In this document: piece by piece, positions 26,469 through 35,823 of the stretch
Layout of the letters: each line of letters opens with the position of its first letter
How positions within the stretch are numbered: the stretch's first letter is position 1
Assembly (NCBI RefSeq): GCF_036038375.1
Contig: NZ_CP107935.1
Coordinates: 8,184,001 to 8,248,000 of the forward strand
Reading direction: 5' to 3'
Source: Streptomyces sp. NBC_00414
GTDB lineage: Bacteria; Actinomycetota; Actinomycetes; Streptomycetales; Streptomycetaceae
Length of the DNA: 64,000 nt
Notes under the pieces: model-generated
What the model saw: only the letters and a program-made list of their open reading frames with translations
Told to the model about the DNA's origin: nothing
The model's database searches: none
Made by a program: the position numbers and the translations under genes

Positions 26469-26941
26469 TCCGTCGTGAGGACCAGGTCCTTGGCGGGGCC
26501 GCCCACCCGCCACACCGTCCGCCAGCGGTCCACGTCGTACACGGTGAACTCGCCCCGGTAGAGGTCCGCCGAGCACGGATGGTCGGCGACGTACCGCCCC
26601 GACGTGAGGTCCAGGTCGTGGAAGGGGCGGCCGTCCGCGAACCGTACGTCGGCCCGTCCGGGAGCGCCGCCCGGCAGGAACCGCAGGGTGCGCTCGGCGG
26701 GCCGGGCCACGCCCTGCCAGGTGAAGGTGCCGGACTCACGGTGGAGCAGCCCCTCGGAGCGGCTGGAGCCGTCGAGCCGCTCGAAGACCGTCGTCCCGCT
26801 GAAGGCACCCGCCGCCCCGCTCGCGAGATCCCGCACCGAACGCTCCACCTGCCAGCTTCCGGCCAGGTACGCCAGCACATCGCTCACCGGCCGGAATCCG
26901 GCCATCCCCTCCGCCACAGCGGCCTCTCCTGTCCAACCCAT
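26450..26941 (-). CDS. DUF6314 family protein
   Basis: A 163-residue protein starting at ATG 26941. FRPVSDVLAYLAGSWQVERS, FSGTTVFERLDGSS, LLHRESGTFTWQG and FHDLDLTSGRYVADHPCSADLYRGEF form a lipocalin-like beta barrel characteristic of this family. No enzymatic role is known. It is divergent from the arabinofuranosidase gene and overlaps the phosphatase-like gene tail to tail. Confidence 0.75.
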   Translation of the reverse strand: MGWTGEAAVAEGMAGFRPVSDVLAYLAGSWQVERSVRDLASGAAGAFSGTTVFERLDGSSRSEGLLHRESGTFTWQGVARPAERTLRFLPGGAPGRADVRFADGRPFHDLDLTSGRYVADHPCSADLYRGEFTVYDVDRWRTVWRVGGPAKDLVLTTDYTRSY

Positions 26942-26972
26942 TGACGTGCTCCTGCCTCCTACCTATCTTGCC

Positions 26973-27007
26973 GTTCGAAGTATTGATCAGCGTCCGGTAT
27001 CTCGAAC
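26973..27007. promoter_or_regulatory. Spaced inverted repeat upstream of the arabinofuranosidase
   Basis: GTTCGA (26973-26978) and TCGAAC (27002-27007) form an inverted repeat about three helical turns apart in the 121-bp divergent promoter region. It could be an operator for a sugar-responsive repressor, but the half-sites are short. Confidence 0.3.
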
Positions 27008-27062
27008 AAGTAATGCGCGTCATCACGTCATGTCGCACGCCTCTCAGAGCCGCGGAGGATCC

Positions 27063-29564
27063 ATGTCACATGCCCGCACCCGCACTCGCTGGAGACTCGC
27101 CCTCACGGCCACCACACTGCTGGCCGCCTCCTTCCTCGTACCGGCACCGGTGGGTGCCGCCCCCGTGAACGCCGCCGCCGAGGACGTCACCGACTACGCG
27201 ATCACCGTCGACCCCAGGGCCTCGGGCGCGAGAATCGACGACACGATGTACGGCGTCTTCTTCGAGGACATCAACCGGGCCGCGGACGGCGGTCTGTACG
27301 CGGAGCTGGTGCAGAACCGGTCCTTCGAGTACTCGACCGCCGACAACCGCTCGTACACCCCGCTCACCTCCTGGGCCGCCACCGGCACCGCGAGGACCGT
27401 GGACGACGACGGCCGGCTGAACGCCCGCAACCGCACCTACCTCGCGCTGGACGGCGGCTCGTCCGTCACCAACTCCGGCTACAACACCGGGATCCCGGTG
27501 CGGGAGGGCAACGCCTACGACTTCTCGGTGTGGGCCCGCGCCGACGCGTCCGCCACCCTCACGGTGACCCTGGGGGACGCCGACGGCGAGCTGGCACAGG
27601 CCCGCCGCGTCACCGCCCGCGGCGGCTGGGCCAAGTACACGGCACGCCTCACCGCGACCCGCACCAGCGCCACCGGCCGCCTCACGGTGGCCGCGGGCAG
27701 CCCCGTCGCGCTCGACATGATCTCGCTCGTCCCGCGCGACACCTACAAGGGTCACGGCCTGCGCGAGGACCTCGCCCGGAAGATCGCCGCCCTCGACCCT
27801 GCCTTCGTCCGCTTCCCGGGCGGCTGCCTGGTCAACACCGGCAGCATGAAGGGATACGACGAGGAGTCCGGCTGGGAGCGCAAGCGCGCGTACCAGTGGA
27901 AGGACACGATCGGCCCGGTCGAGCAGCGCGCCACGAACGCCAACTTCTGGGGCTACAACCAGAGTTACGGCCTCGGCTACTACGAGTACTTCCAGTTCTC
28001 CGAGGACATCGGAGCCATGCCGCTGCCCGTGGTGCCCGCCCTCGTCACCGGCTGCGGCCAGAACCAGGCCGTCGACGACGACGCGCTCCTCAGGCGGCAC
28101 ATCCAGGACACCCTGGACCTCATCGAGTTCGCCAACGGGCCGGTGACCAGCGAGTGGGGCAGGCAGCGGGCGAAGATGGGCCACCCGAAGCCCTTCCGCC
28201 TCACCCACCTCGCGGTCGGCAACGAGGAGAACCTGCCGAACGAATACTTCGAGCGGTTCAAGCAGTTCCGCGCGGCCGTCGAGGCGAAGTACCCGGACGT
28301 CACCGTCGTCTCCAACTCCGGCCCCGACGACAGCGGTTCGACCTTCGACACGGCCTGGAAGCTCAACCGGGAAGCGAACGTCGACATGGTCGACGAGCAC
28401 TACTACAACAGCCCGCAGTGGTTCCTGCAGAACAACGACCGCTACGACTCGTACGACAGGAACGGCCCCCAGGTCTTCCTCGGCGAGTACGCCTCCCAGG
28501 GCAACACCTTCAAGAACGCCCTCTCCGAAGCCGCGTTCATGACCGGTCTTGAGCGCAACGCGGACGTCGTGAAGCTCGCCTCGTACGCCCCGCTGCTCGC
28601 CAACGAGGACTACGTGCAGTGGCGCCCGGACCTGATCTGGTTCAACAACCACGCGTCCTGGAACTCCGCCAACTACGAGGTGCAGAAGCTCTTCATGCGC
28701 AATGTCGGCGACCGGGTCGTACCGTCGCGCGCGACCGGCACACCGTCGGTCAGCGGCCCCATCACGGGCGCGGTCGGCCTGTCGACGTGGGCGACGAGCG
28801 CCGCGTACGACGAGGTGAAGGTGACCGGCGCGGACGGCACGGAACTGCTGGCCGACGACTTCTCCGGTGACGCCTCGCAGTGGACCCACACCGGCGGCGG
28901 CAGCTGGAGCGTGCAGGACGGCCAGTACGTGCAGAGCGACGAGGCCGCCGAGAACACCATGGTCTCCGCGGGTGACCCGGCCTGGCACGACTACGACGTG
29001 CACGTGAAGGCCACCAAGAAGGCCGGCAAGGAGGGCTTCCTCGTCGCCTTCGGCGTCAAGGACACCGGCAACTACTACTGGTGGAACCTGGGCGGCTGGA
29101 ACAACACCCAGTCCGCCGTCGAACAGGCCGTGGACGGTGGCAAGTCGACGCTGATCTCCAAGGCCGGGTCCATCGAGACGGGCCGCGCCTACGACATCGA
29201 CATCAAGGTGCGCGGCCGGCAGGTGACCCTCCTCCTCGACGGCCAGGAGTGGGGAAGCTTCACCGACGACAAGCCGGCCGAGCCGTTCCGGCAGGTCGTG
29301 ACCGAGGACAAGAAGACCGGTGACCTGATCGTCAAGGTGGTCAACGCCCAGGCGGCGGACGCCCGTACGGCGGTCGACCTCGGGAGTGCGAAGGTCCGCT
29401 CGAAGGCCTCGGTGACCACCCTCGCCGCCGCCCCCGACGCCGTGAACACCGAGACGGACACGGCCGTCGCGCCGGTCACGTCCACCTTCTCGGGAGTCGC
29501 GAGGAAGTTCACGTACACCTTCCCGGCGAACTCGGTGACCTTCCTGCGTACCAGGAAGGGGTGA
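27063..29564 (+). CDS. Secreted GH51 alpha-L-arabinofuranosidase with inserted LamG-like domain
   Basis: An 833-residue protein starting at ATG 27063, with GGAGG at 27054-27058. Signal peptide at 1-37. The catalytic region begins MYGVFFEDINRAADGGLYAE, with a carbohydrate-binding-like beta domain inserted at about 95-215. Catalytic residues are the acid/base E388 (AVGNEENLPNEYF) and the nucleophile E475 (VFLGEYASQG). A laminin-G/DUF1080-like domain (about 595-730: DDFSGDASQWTHTGGGSW, GNYYWWNLGGWNNTQSAVEQ) is inserted before the final beta strands (FTYTFPANSVTFLRTRKG) of the alpha-L-AF C-terminal domain. It would release arabinose from arabinoxylan or arabinan outside the cell. Confidence 0.9.
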   Translation: MSHARTRTRWRLALTATTLLAASFLVPAPVGAAPVNAAAEDVTDYAITVDPRASGARIDDTMYGVFFEDINRAADGGLYAELVQNRSFEYSTADNRSYTPLTSWAATGTARTVDDDGRLNARNRTYLALDGGSSVTNSGYNTGIPVREGNAYDFSVWARADASATLTVTLGDADGELAQARRVTARGGWAKYTARLTATRTSATGRLTVAAGSPVALDMISLVPRDTYKGHGLREDLARKIAALDPAFVRFPGGCLVNTGSMKGYDEESGWERKRAYQWKDTIGPVEQRATNANFWGYNQSYGLGYYEYFQFSEDIGAMPLPVVPALVTGCGQNQAVDDDALLRRHIQDTLDLIEFANGPVTSEWGRQRAKMGHPKPFRLTHLAVGNEENLPNEYFERFKQFRAAVEAKYPDVTVVSNSGPDDSGSTFDTAWKLNREANVDMVDEHYYNSPQWFLQNNDRYDSYDRNGPQVFLGEYASQGNTFKNALSEAAFMTGLERNADVVKLASYAPLLANEDYVQWRPDLIWFNNHASWNSANYEVQKLFMRNVGDRVVPSRATGTPSVSGPITGAVGLSTWATSAAYDEVKVTGADGTELLADDFSGDASQWTHTGGGSWSVQDGQYVQSDEAAENTMVSAGDPAWHDYDVHVKATKKAGKEGFLVAFGVKDTGNYYWWNLGGWNNTQSAVEQAVDGGKSTLISKAGSIETGRAYDIDIKVRGRQVTLLLDGQEWGSFTDDKPAEPFRQVVTEDKKTGDLIVKVVNAQAADARTAVDLGSAKVRSKASVTTLAAAPDAVNTETDTAVAPVTSTFSGVARKFTYTFPANSVTFLRTRKG

Positions 29565-29570
29565 CCGGCC

Positions 29571-29608
29571 GGGCGGCCCGGGTGTGGTGGCAGACGCCCG
29601 GGCCGCCC
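29571..29608. terminator. Bidirectional terminator between convergent genes
   Basis: GGGCGGCCCGGG (29571-29582) and CCCGGGCCGCCC (29597-29608) are perfect 12-bp arms around a 14-nt loop. The hairpin sits between the stops of the arabinofuranosidase and the kinase. Confidence 0.75.
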
Positions 29609-29625
29609 TCCGGCGTGAAGGCGGG

Positions 29626-31278
29626 TCAGCCCTTCTCGGTGGTGTCCTTGGTGCTCAGGAAGAGGTCCTGGCCGTCCTTCGTGACGGCGAAGCTGGCGTC
29701 GGCGCGGAGTTCCAGGACGGCTCCGCCTTCGGGGTATCCCGTGTTGGTCGCCCACAACGGCTTGTCGTCCGCGGTGTAGACGACCAGGTTGCCGTCCTCT
29801 TGGAAGACGGCCTTGTAGTTCTCGCCGGAGGTCAGGGACGCCCAGACGGGCCTGTCGGTCTCGTCGTAGGCGACGAGGTTGCCGTCCGTCTGCATGATCA
29901 GCTTCATGTGCGCGGTCTGCAGGAACTCACCGGGCTGCAGGGTCCGCCGGGGCTGCACCGTCAGCGTCTCCGGCAGGGGCGCGGGACTCGACGGCTTCTT
30001 GCTCGCCTCCGCATCGTCCGCGCCGGCCGTGCTCCGGTGGGAGTCGCCGCGGCTCGCGGACGCCTTCGGGTCCTTGGCGTTGTCGTCGGCCGAGCCGGAA
30101 CTCTCCAGGGCGATCACGGTGGCCACCACGATCGCGACAGCGACCACGGCACCGCCGGCGATGAGCGGCTTACGGCGGCGGAGCCGGCCCGACCGTGTGC
30201 CGGGCGCGGACGGGCCGGACGGTTCGGCCTGCGTCGGAGGAGGCAGGAACCGCGTCTGGGCGGCGGCCACCGGAGCGGGAGCCGGGCCGTCCGGCGGGGC
30301 GGGAGCGGCACCGGGCGCGGTGACGTTGACCTTCGTGGGCGCGTACGGCGCCGCGGGTGCGTACGGCGCCGAGGGCGTGGGCGACCCGGGAGTCGCGGCC
30401 ACGGTCGGGGTCGCGGCCGTGTCGGAGGCGGCCGCCATGGCGATGATCCGCTGATAGGCGGGGTGCCGCACGATGTCGGTCTCGCTGTCGCACAGCTCCA
30501 CGATCCGCTGCGGCTGGGGTCGTCGCGCCGGGTCCTTGTGCGCGCAGAGAGCGATCAGCTCGGCCATCTCGGCGGGGATCCCGGCGAGGTCCATGTCCTC
30601 GTGGACGGTGCGGTAGGAGACGGTGGCCAGCGAGCCCTGCCCGTACGGCGCACGGCCGGTGAGGCAGTAGGCCAGGGTGACGCCGAGTGCGAACACGTCG
30701 GACGGCGGCCCCGCCTCGCTCCGGGTGAGGGTCTCCGGGGCGATGAACCCGGGCGTGCCGATGGCGGTGCCGACCTGCGTGATGTTCGACATCTCGTCGC
30801 TGCGGGCGATCCCGAAGTCGATCAGCTGAGGGCCGGTGGCCGAGAGGATGACGTTCTGAGGCTTGATGTCGCGGTGCAGCACACCGTGTACGTGGACGTC
30901 GGCGAGCCCTTCGGCCAGCGCGGCCAGCACGGCGCGGCCGAGGTCGACCGGGAAGGGCCCCGACGTCTCGACGGCGTCGGCCAGCGTCGGACCGGGCACG
31001 TACTCGGTCGCCATCCAGAACGGCGGATTGTCCACCTCGGCGTCGATGAGTGCCGCCGTGAACGCGTTGCGGATGGTCCCCAGGGTCTCCACCTCGCGAC
31101 GGAAACGCTGCAACGCCGCCGGGTCGTCCTGGAGATGGGCGTTGATGACCTTGATCGCGGCGGGCCGCCCCCCGGGTGTCCGGCCGAGGTAGACGCTTCC
31201 CATGCCTCCGGAACCGAGCCGTCCGAGTAAACGGTAGCGACCTATGTTCGTCGGGTCGGAATTCTGCAGTGGGTACAC
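29626..31278 (-). CDS. Membrane Ser/Thr protein kinase with extracellular B-lectin domain
   Basis: A 550-residue protein starting at GTG 31278 (YPLQNSDPTNIGRYRLLG), with GGAGGG upstream. Kinase domain about 12-270: GSGGMGSVY loop, K43 (AAIKV), D137 in HRDIKPQN, D154 in DFG, APE motif. A Pro/Ala-rich juxtamembrane region precedes one transmembrane helix at about 371-391. The extracytoplasmic part is a bulb-type (mannose-binding) lectin domain at about 445-540. It has two intact QxDxNxVxY motifs (QTDGNLVAY, QEDGNLVVY) and a third degenerate one. This suggests a kinase that reads extracellular glycan. It converges with the arabinofuranosidase gene. Confidence 0.9.
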   Translation of the reverse strand: MYPLQNSDPTNIGRYRLLGRLGSGGMGSVYLGRTPGGRPAAIKVINAHLQDDPAALQRFRREVETLGTIRNAFTAALIDAEVDNPPFWMATEYVPGPTLADAVETSGPFPVDLGRAVLAALAEGLADVHVHGVLHRDIKPQNVILSATGPQLIDFGIARSDEMSNITQVGTAIGTPGFIAPETLTRSEAGPPSDVFALGVTLAYCLTGRAPYGQGSLATVSYRTVHEDMDLAGIPAEMAELIALCAHKDPARRPQPQRIVELCDSETDIVRHPAYQRIIAMAAASDTAATPTVAATPGSPTPSAPYAPAAPYAPTKVNVTAPGAAPAPPDGPAPAPVAAAQTRFLPPPTQAEPSGPSAPGTRSGRLRRRKPLIAGGAVVAVAIVVATVIALESSGSADDNAKDPKASASRGDSHRSTAGADDAEASKKPSSPAPLPETLTVQPRRTLQPGEFLQTAHMKLIMQTDGNLVAYDETDRPVWASLTSGENYKAVFQEDGNLVVYTADDKPLWATNTGYPEGGAVLELRADASFAVTKDGQDLFLSTKDTTEKG

Positions 31279-31461
31279 CTGACACGCCCTCCAGGCAGTC
31301 GAGACACACGCGTCCGTAGTGACGTGGCTTGTGTCCAAGACTCTCTGCGGCGGGATGTCGGTTCCGGTGCCACCGTTCCCTCAGCTCCGCCCTGAGGACG
31401 AAGAATATAGCGCCCGTGACACCGGCCACTCCCCAGGGAAGCCCGGGCGAACCGAGGGAAG

Positions 31462-31499
31462 ATTGCATAAACGTGCAGCGAAACGTATAGTCATGCCAT
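31462..31499 (+). promoter_or_regulatory. Paired ARG boxes (ArgR operator) upstream of argC
   Basis: Box 1 ATTGCATAAACGTGCAGC (31462-31479) and box 2 AACGTATAGTCATGCCAT (31482-31499) match the ArgR consensus AWTGCATAWWYATGCAWT at about 15 and 14 of 18 positions and are separated by 2 bp. They lie 17 bp before the argC start, where bound ArgR would block transcription. The ribosome binding site AGAGGAGGG follows at once. Confidence 0.88.
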
Positions 31500-31515
31500 C
31501 CAAGAGGAGGGTTCC

Positions 31516-32544
31516 ATGGCGGTACGTGCGGCAGTGGCCGGAGCGAGTGGGTACGCGGGCGGGGAACTGCTGCGTCTGCTTCTGGTGCACCCCGAGATCG
31601 AGATCGGCGCCCTGACCGGCAACTCCAACGCGGGACAGCGCCTCGGCGCGCTGCAGCCTCATCTTTTCCCGCTGGCCGACCGCGTACTCCAGGAGACCAC
31701 GGCCGATGTCCTCGCGGGACACGACGTCGTCTTCCTGGCGCTGCCCCACGGGCAGTCCGCCGCCGTCGCCGAGCAGCTCGGCCCGGAGGTCCTGGTCGTC
31801 GACATGGGCGCCGACTTCCGGCTGAAGGACGCGGCCGACTGGGAGCGGTTCTACGGCTCGGCGCACGCCGGGACCTGGCCCTACGGCCTCCCCGAGCTGC
31901 CCGGCGCCCGCGCGGCGCTGGAAGGCTCGAAGCGCGTCGCCGTGCCCGGCTGCTATCCGACGGCCGTCACGCTCGCGCTCTTCCCCGCCTACGCGGCCGG
32001 GCTCGCCGAGCACGAGGCCGTCGTCGTCGCCGCGTCCGGGACGTCCGGCGCCGGCAAGTCCCCCAAGACGCACCTGCTCGGCAGCGAGGTCATGGGGTCC
32101 ATGTCCCCGTACGGCGTCGGCGGCGGCCACCGGCACACCCCCGAGATGATCCAGAACCTCGGCGCCGTCGCGGACGGGCCCGTCACCGTCTCCTTCACCC
32201 CGACCCTCGCCCCGATGTCCCGGGGCATCCTCGCCACGTGCAGCGCCAGGGCGAGGCCCGGCGTCACCGCGGAGTCCGTCCGGGCCGCCTACGAGAAGGC
32301 TTACGCGGACGAGCCGTTCGTGTTCCTGCTGCCCGAGGGCCAGTGGCCGGCGACCGCGTCCGTCCACGGTTCCAACGCCGTTCAGGTGCAGGTCGCGTAC
32401 GACGAGGCCGCGGGGCGCATCATCGCGATCAGCGCCATCGACAACCTGACCAAGGGCACCGCGGGCGGTGCCGTCCAGAGCATGAACATCGCCCTCGGAC
32501 TCGACGAGACCACCGGGCTTTCCACGATCGGAGTCGCACCGTGA
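31516..32544 (+). CDS. argC: N-acetyl-gamma-glutamyl-phosphate reductase
   Basis: A 342-residue protein starting at ATG 31516 after AGAGGAGGG. NADP-binding N-terminus VRAAVAGASGYAGGELLRLL, and the catalytic cysteine segment RVAVPGCYPTAVTLAL. It reduces N-acetylglutamyl phosphate to the semialdehyde, step 3 of arginine synthesis. Its TGA overlaps the argJ GTG (GTGA), so translation is coupled. Repressed by ArgR through the adjacent boxes. Confidence 0.97.
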   Translation: MAVRAAVAGASGYAGGELLRLLLVHPEIEIGALTGNSNAGQRLGALQPHLFPLADRVLQETTADVLAGHDVVFLALPHGQSAAVAEQLGPEVLVVDMGADFRLKDAADWERFYGSAHAGTWPYGLPELPGARAALEGSKRVAVPGCYPTAVTLALFPAYAAGLAEHEAVVVAASGTSGAGKSPKTHLLGSEVMGSMSPYGVGGGHRHTPEMIQNLGAVADGPVTVSFTPTLAPMSRGILATCSARARPGVTAESVRAAYEKAYADEPFVFLLPEGQWPATASVHGSNAVQVQVAYDEAAGRIIAISAIDNLTKGTAGGAVQSMNIALGLDETTGLSTIGVAP

Positions 32545-33692
32545 GTGTCACGGCAGCAAAGGGGTTCACGGCGGCCGGTATCGCCGCCGGGATCAAGGAG
32601 AGCGGCGGTCCCGACCTGGCCCTCGTGGTCAACAACGGGCCCCGCCTCGCCGCCGCGGGCGTCTTCACCTCCAACCGCGTGAAGGCCGCGCCGGTGCTGT
32701 GGTCCGAGCAGGTCCTCAAGGGCGGCACGCTGACCGCCGTCGTCCTCAACTCCGGCGGCGCCAACGCCTGTACGGGACCCAAGGGCTTCCAGGACACGCA
32801 CGCCACCGCCGAGAAGGTGGCCGAGGTCCTCGGGCAGAACGCGGGCGAGGTCGCCGTGGCCTCCACCGGGCTCATCGGCATCCTGCTCCCGATGGACAAG
32901 CTCCTGCCGGGCGTCGAGCAGGCCGCCGCCGCTCTGTCCGAACACGGCGGCGAGAAGGCCGCCATCGCCATCAAGACCACCGACACCGTCCACAAGACGT
33001 CGGTCGTCCAGGGCGACGGCTGGACCGTCGGCGGCATGGCCAAGGGCGCGGGCATGCTCGCCCCCGGCCTCGCCACGATGCTGGTCGTCCTCACCACGGA
33101 CGCCGACGTCGACAGCGAGGCGCTGGACAAGGCGCTGCGGGCGGCCACGAAGGTCACCTTCGACCGCGTCGACTCCGACGGCTGCATGTCGACGAACGAC
33201 ACTGTGCTGCTGCTCGCCTCCGGCGCCTCGGGGATCACCCCGCAGTACGCGGAGTTCGCCGAGGCCGTACGGGCCGTCTGCGACGACCTCGGCCAGCAGC
33301 TGATCCGGGACGCCGAGGGCGCGGGCAAGGACATCAAGATCGAGGTCGTCAACGCGGCGAGCGAGGACGACGCCGTCGAGGTGGGCCGCTCCATCGCCCG
33401 CAACAACCTCCTCAAGTGCGCCATCCACGGCGAGGACCCCAACTGGGGCCGCGTGCTCTCCGCCATCGGCACCACCTCCGCCGCCTTCGAGCCCGACCTG
33501 CTGAACGTCGCCATCAACGGCGTCTGGGTCTGCAAGAACGGTTCTGTGGGCGAGGACCGCGACCAGGTCGACATGCGCTACCGCGAGGTCCACATCGTCG
33601 CCGACCTCGCCGCGGGCGACGAGACGGCCACGATCTGGACCAACGACCTCACCGCGGAGTACGTCCACGAGAACAGCGCGTACTCGTCATGA
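32541..33692 (+). CDS. argJ: Bifunctional ornithine acetyltransferase/N-acetylglutamate synthase
   Basis: A 383-residue protein starting at GTG 32541. It matures by self-cleavage before the nucleophile T179 (GMLAPGLATMLVVLTT) into alpha and beta chains. The oxyanion threonines (VASTGLIGILLP) and the C-terminal NPNWGRV-like GEDPNWGRVLSAIG are present. It recycles the acetyl group from N-acetylornithine to glutamate, giving the cyclic arginine pathway. Coupled to argC (GTGA) and argB (ATGA). Confidence 0.97.
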   Translation: MSVTAAKGFTAAGIAAGIKESGGPDLALVVNNGPRLAAAGVFTSNRVKAAPVLWSEQVLKGGTLTAVVLNSGGANACTGPKGFQDTHATAEKVAEVLGQNAGEVAVASTGLIGILLPMDKLLPGVEQAAAALSEHGGEKAAIAIKTTDTVHKTSVVQGDGWTVGGMAKGAGMLAPGLATMLVVLTTDADVDSEALDKALRAATKVTFDRVDSDGCMSTNDTVLLLASGASGITPQYAEFAEAVRAVCDDLGQQLIRDAEGAGKDIKIEVVNAASEDDAVEVGRSIARNNLLKCAIHGEDPNWGRVLSAIGTTSAAFEPDLLNVAINGVWVCKNGSVGEDRDQVDMRYREVHIVADLAAGDETATIWTNDLTAEYVHENSAYSS

Positions 33693-34597
33693 GCGCCACC
33701 CGTAAGCACACCGCGCTGCCCAAGGCCCAGATCCTCATCGAGGCGCTGCCCTGGCTGACCCGGCACAACGGGAAGACGGTCGTCATCAAATTCGGCGGCA
33801 ACGCCATGATCGACGAGGACCTGAAGGCCGCGTTCGCCCAGGACGTCGTGTTCCTGCGCCAGGCCGGCCTCAAGCCCGTCGTCGTGCACGGCGGCGGCCC
33901 GCAGATCAGCGCGGCGCTGGACCGGCACGGCATCGTCAGCGAGTTCAAGGCGGGCCTGAGGGTCACCACCGAGGACGCCATGGACGTCGTACGCATGGTG
34001 CTCGCCGGACAGGTCCAGCGCGAACTGGTCGGACTGCTCAACCAGCACGGTCCGCTCGCCGTGGGACTCACCGGCGAGGACGCGCACACCATCACCGCCG
34101 TCAAGCACCAGCCCGAGATCGACGGGGAGTTGGTCGACATCGGGCGGGTGGGCGAGATCACCGCGATCGACACGGGCGCGATCGAGGCACTGCTCGCCGA
34201 CGGCCGGATCCCGGTCGTCTCCTCGATCGCCCGTAGCGAGGACGACGGACATGTCTACAACGTCAATGCTGATACGGCGGCTGCGGCACTCGCTGCGGCG
34301 CTGGGCGCCGAAACACTGATGGTCCTCACCGACGTCGAGGGACTCTACGAGGACTGGCCCAACTCCGACGAGGTCATCAGCCGGCTCACCGCCAAGGAGC
34401 TGGAGAAGCTGCTGCCCGAGCTGGCCAGCGGCATGGTGCCCAAGATGGAGGGCTGTCTGCACGCCGTGCGCAACGGCGTGAACACCGCCCGCGTGATCGA
34501 CGGCCGGGTCCAGCACTCGATCCTGCTGGAGATCTTCACCGACGAAGGCATCGGCACGATGGTCGTGCCCGATGCGGAGGGGGACGCTGACGCATGA
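33689..34597 (+). CDS. argB: Acetylglutamate kinase
   Basis: A 302-residue protein starting at ATG 33689, overlapping the argJ stop. Amino acid kinase fold: TVVIKFGGNAM (phosphate-binding Lys and Gly loop), VVVHGGGPQIS, VYNVNADTAAAALAAALGAE. The N-terminal extension (HTALPKAQILIEALPWL) is the helix that builds arginine-inhibited hexamers, so feedback inhibition by arginine is likely. Confidence 0.97.
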   Translation: MSATRKHTALPKAQILIEALPWLTRHNGKTVVIKFGGNAMIDEDLKAAFAQDVVFLRQAGLKPVVVHGGGPQISAALDRHGIVSEFKAGLRVTTEDAMDVVRMVLAGQVQRELVGLLNQHGPLAVGLTGEDAHTITAVKHQPEIDGELVDIGRVGEITAIDTGAIEALLADGRIPVVSSIARSEDDGHVYNVNADTAAAALAAALGAETLMVLTDVEGLYEDWPNSDEVISRLTAKELEKLLPELASGMVPKMEGCLHAVRNGVNTARVIDGRVQHSILLEIFTDEGIGTMVVPDAEGDADA

Positions 34598-35805
34598 CCG
34601 CCAACGAGGAACTCACCCAGCGCTGGCAGGGCGCGCTCATGGACAACTACGGCACCCCCCGGCTGCCGCTCGTCCGTGGCGCCGGCACCAGGCTGTGGGA
34701 CGCCGACGGCACCGAGTACCTGGACTTCGTCGGCGGGATCGCGGTCAACGCGCTCGGCCACGCCCACCCGGCGATCGTCGAGGCCGTGACCCGGCAGATC
34801 TCGTCCCTCGGCCATGTCTCCAACCTCTTCGTCGCCGAGCCGCCCGTCACGCTCGCCGAACGCCTCCTCCAGCTCTTCGGGCGGGACGGCCGCGTCTACT
34901 TCTGCAACTCGGGGGCCGAGGCCGTCGAGGGCGCCTTCAAGATCGGCCGGCTGACCGGGCGCCCGCACATGGTGGCGACCGACGGCGGCTTCCACGGCCG
35001 CACCATGGGCGCGCTCGCGCTCACCGGCCAGCCGGGCAAACGGGATCCCTTCCTGCCGCTCCCGGGCGACGTCACGCATGTCCCGTACGGGGACCCGCAG
35101 GCGCTGGCCGCCGCCGTCACCGAGGACACCGCGCTCGTCGTCATCGAGCCGATCCAGGGTGAGAACGGTGTGGTCGTGCCGCCCCCCGGCTATCTGAAGG
35201 CGGCCCGTGCCATCACCGCCGCCACCGGCAGCCTCCTCGTCCTGGACGAGGTGCAGACCGGCGTCGGCCGGACCGGGCACTGGTTCGAGTACCAGGCGCA
35301 CGAGGGTGTCCTGCCGGACATCGTCACGCTCGCGAAGGGCCTCGGCGGCGGGCTGCCGCTCGGCGCGACGGTCGCCTTCGGGCGCGCCGCGCAGTTCCTG
35401 AAGCCCGGTCACCACGGCACGACGTTCGGCGGCAACCCGGTCGCCTGCGCCGCGGGGCTCGCCGTCCTCGACACGATCGAGTCCGAGGGCCTGCTGGAGA
35501 ACGTGAAGCGGTCCGGCGAGAAACTGCGCGACGGAATAGAGTCCCTCGGCCACCCGCTGGTCGACCATGTCCGGGGCTCGGGGCTCCTCCTGGGTATCGT
35601 GCTCACCGAGCCGCTCGCGCCCCGAGCGCAACAGGCGGCTCAGGACGCCGGCCTCCTGGTGAACGCGCCCGCCCCCGATGTCGTACGGCTGATGCCGCCC
35701 CTGAACATCACCGAAGACGAGGTGGACACGTTCCTCCGGGCCTTCGCCGGTGTTCTCGACGCGGTGACCGACGTGACCGACGAGGACGGACGAACCGGAG
35801 AATGA
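34594..35805 (+). CDS. argD: Acetylornithine aminotransferase
   Basis: A 403-residue class III aminotransferase starting at ATG 34594, overlapping the argB stop (ATGA). Motifs: YLDFVGGIAVNALGHAHP, FCNSGAEAVEGAFK, GFHGRTMGALALTGQ, LLVLDEVQTGVGRTG, PLP lysine K248 (VTLAKGLGGGLPLGA). It converts N-acetylglutamate semialdehyde to N-acetylornithine, and may also serve in lysine synthesis as in other bacteria. Confidence 0.96.
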   Translation: MTANEELTQRWQGALMDNYGTPRLPLVRGAGTRLWDADGTEYLDFVGGIAVNALGHAHPAIVEAVTRQISSLGHVSNLFVAEPPVTLAERLLQLFGRDGRVYFCNSGAEAVEGAFKIGRLTGRPHMVATDGGFHGRTMGALALTGQPGKRDPFLPLPGDVTHVPYGDPQALAAAVTEDTALVVIEPIQGENGVVVPPPGYLKAARAITAATGSLLVLDEVQTGVGRTGHWFEYQAHEGVLPDIVTLAKGLGGGLPLGATVAFGRAAQFLKPGHHGTTFGGNPVACAAGLAVLDTIESEGLLENVKRSGEKLRDGIESLGHPLVDHVRGSGLLLGIVLTEPLAPRAQQAAQDAGLLVNAPAPDVVRLMPPLNITEDEVDTFLRAFAGVLDAVTDVTDEDGRTGE

Positions 35806-35823
35806 CCGGAGAATGAGACGACG

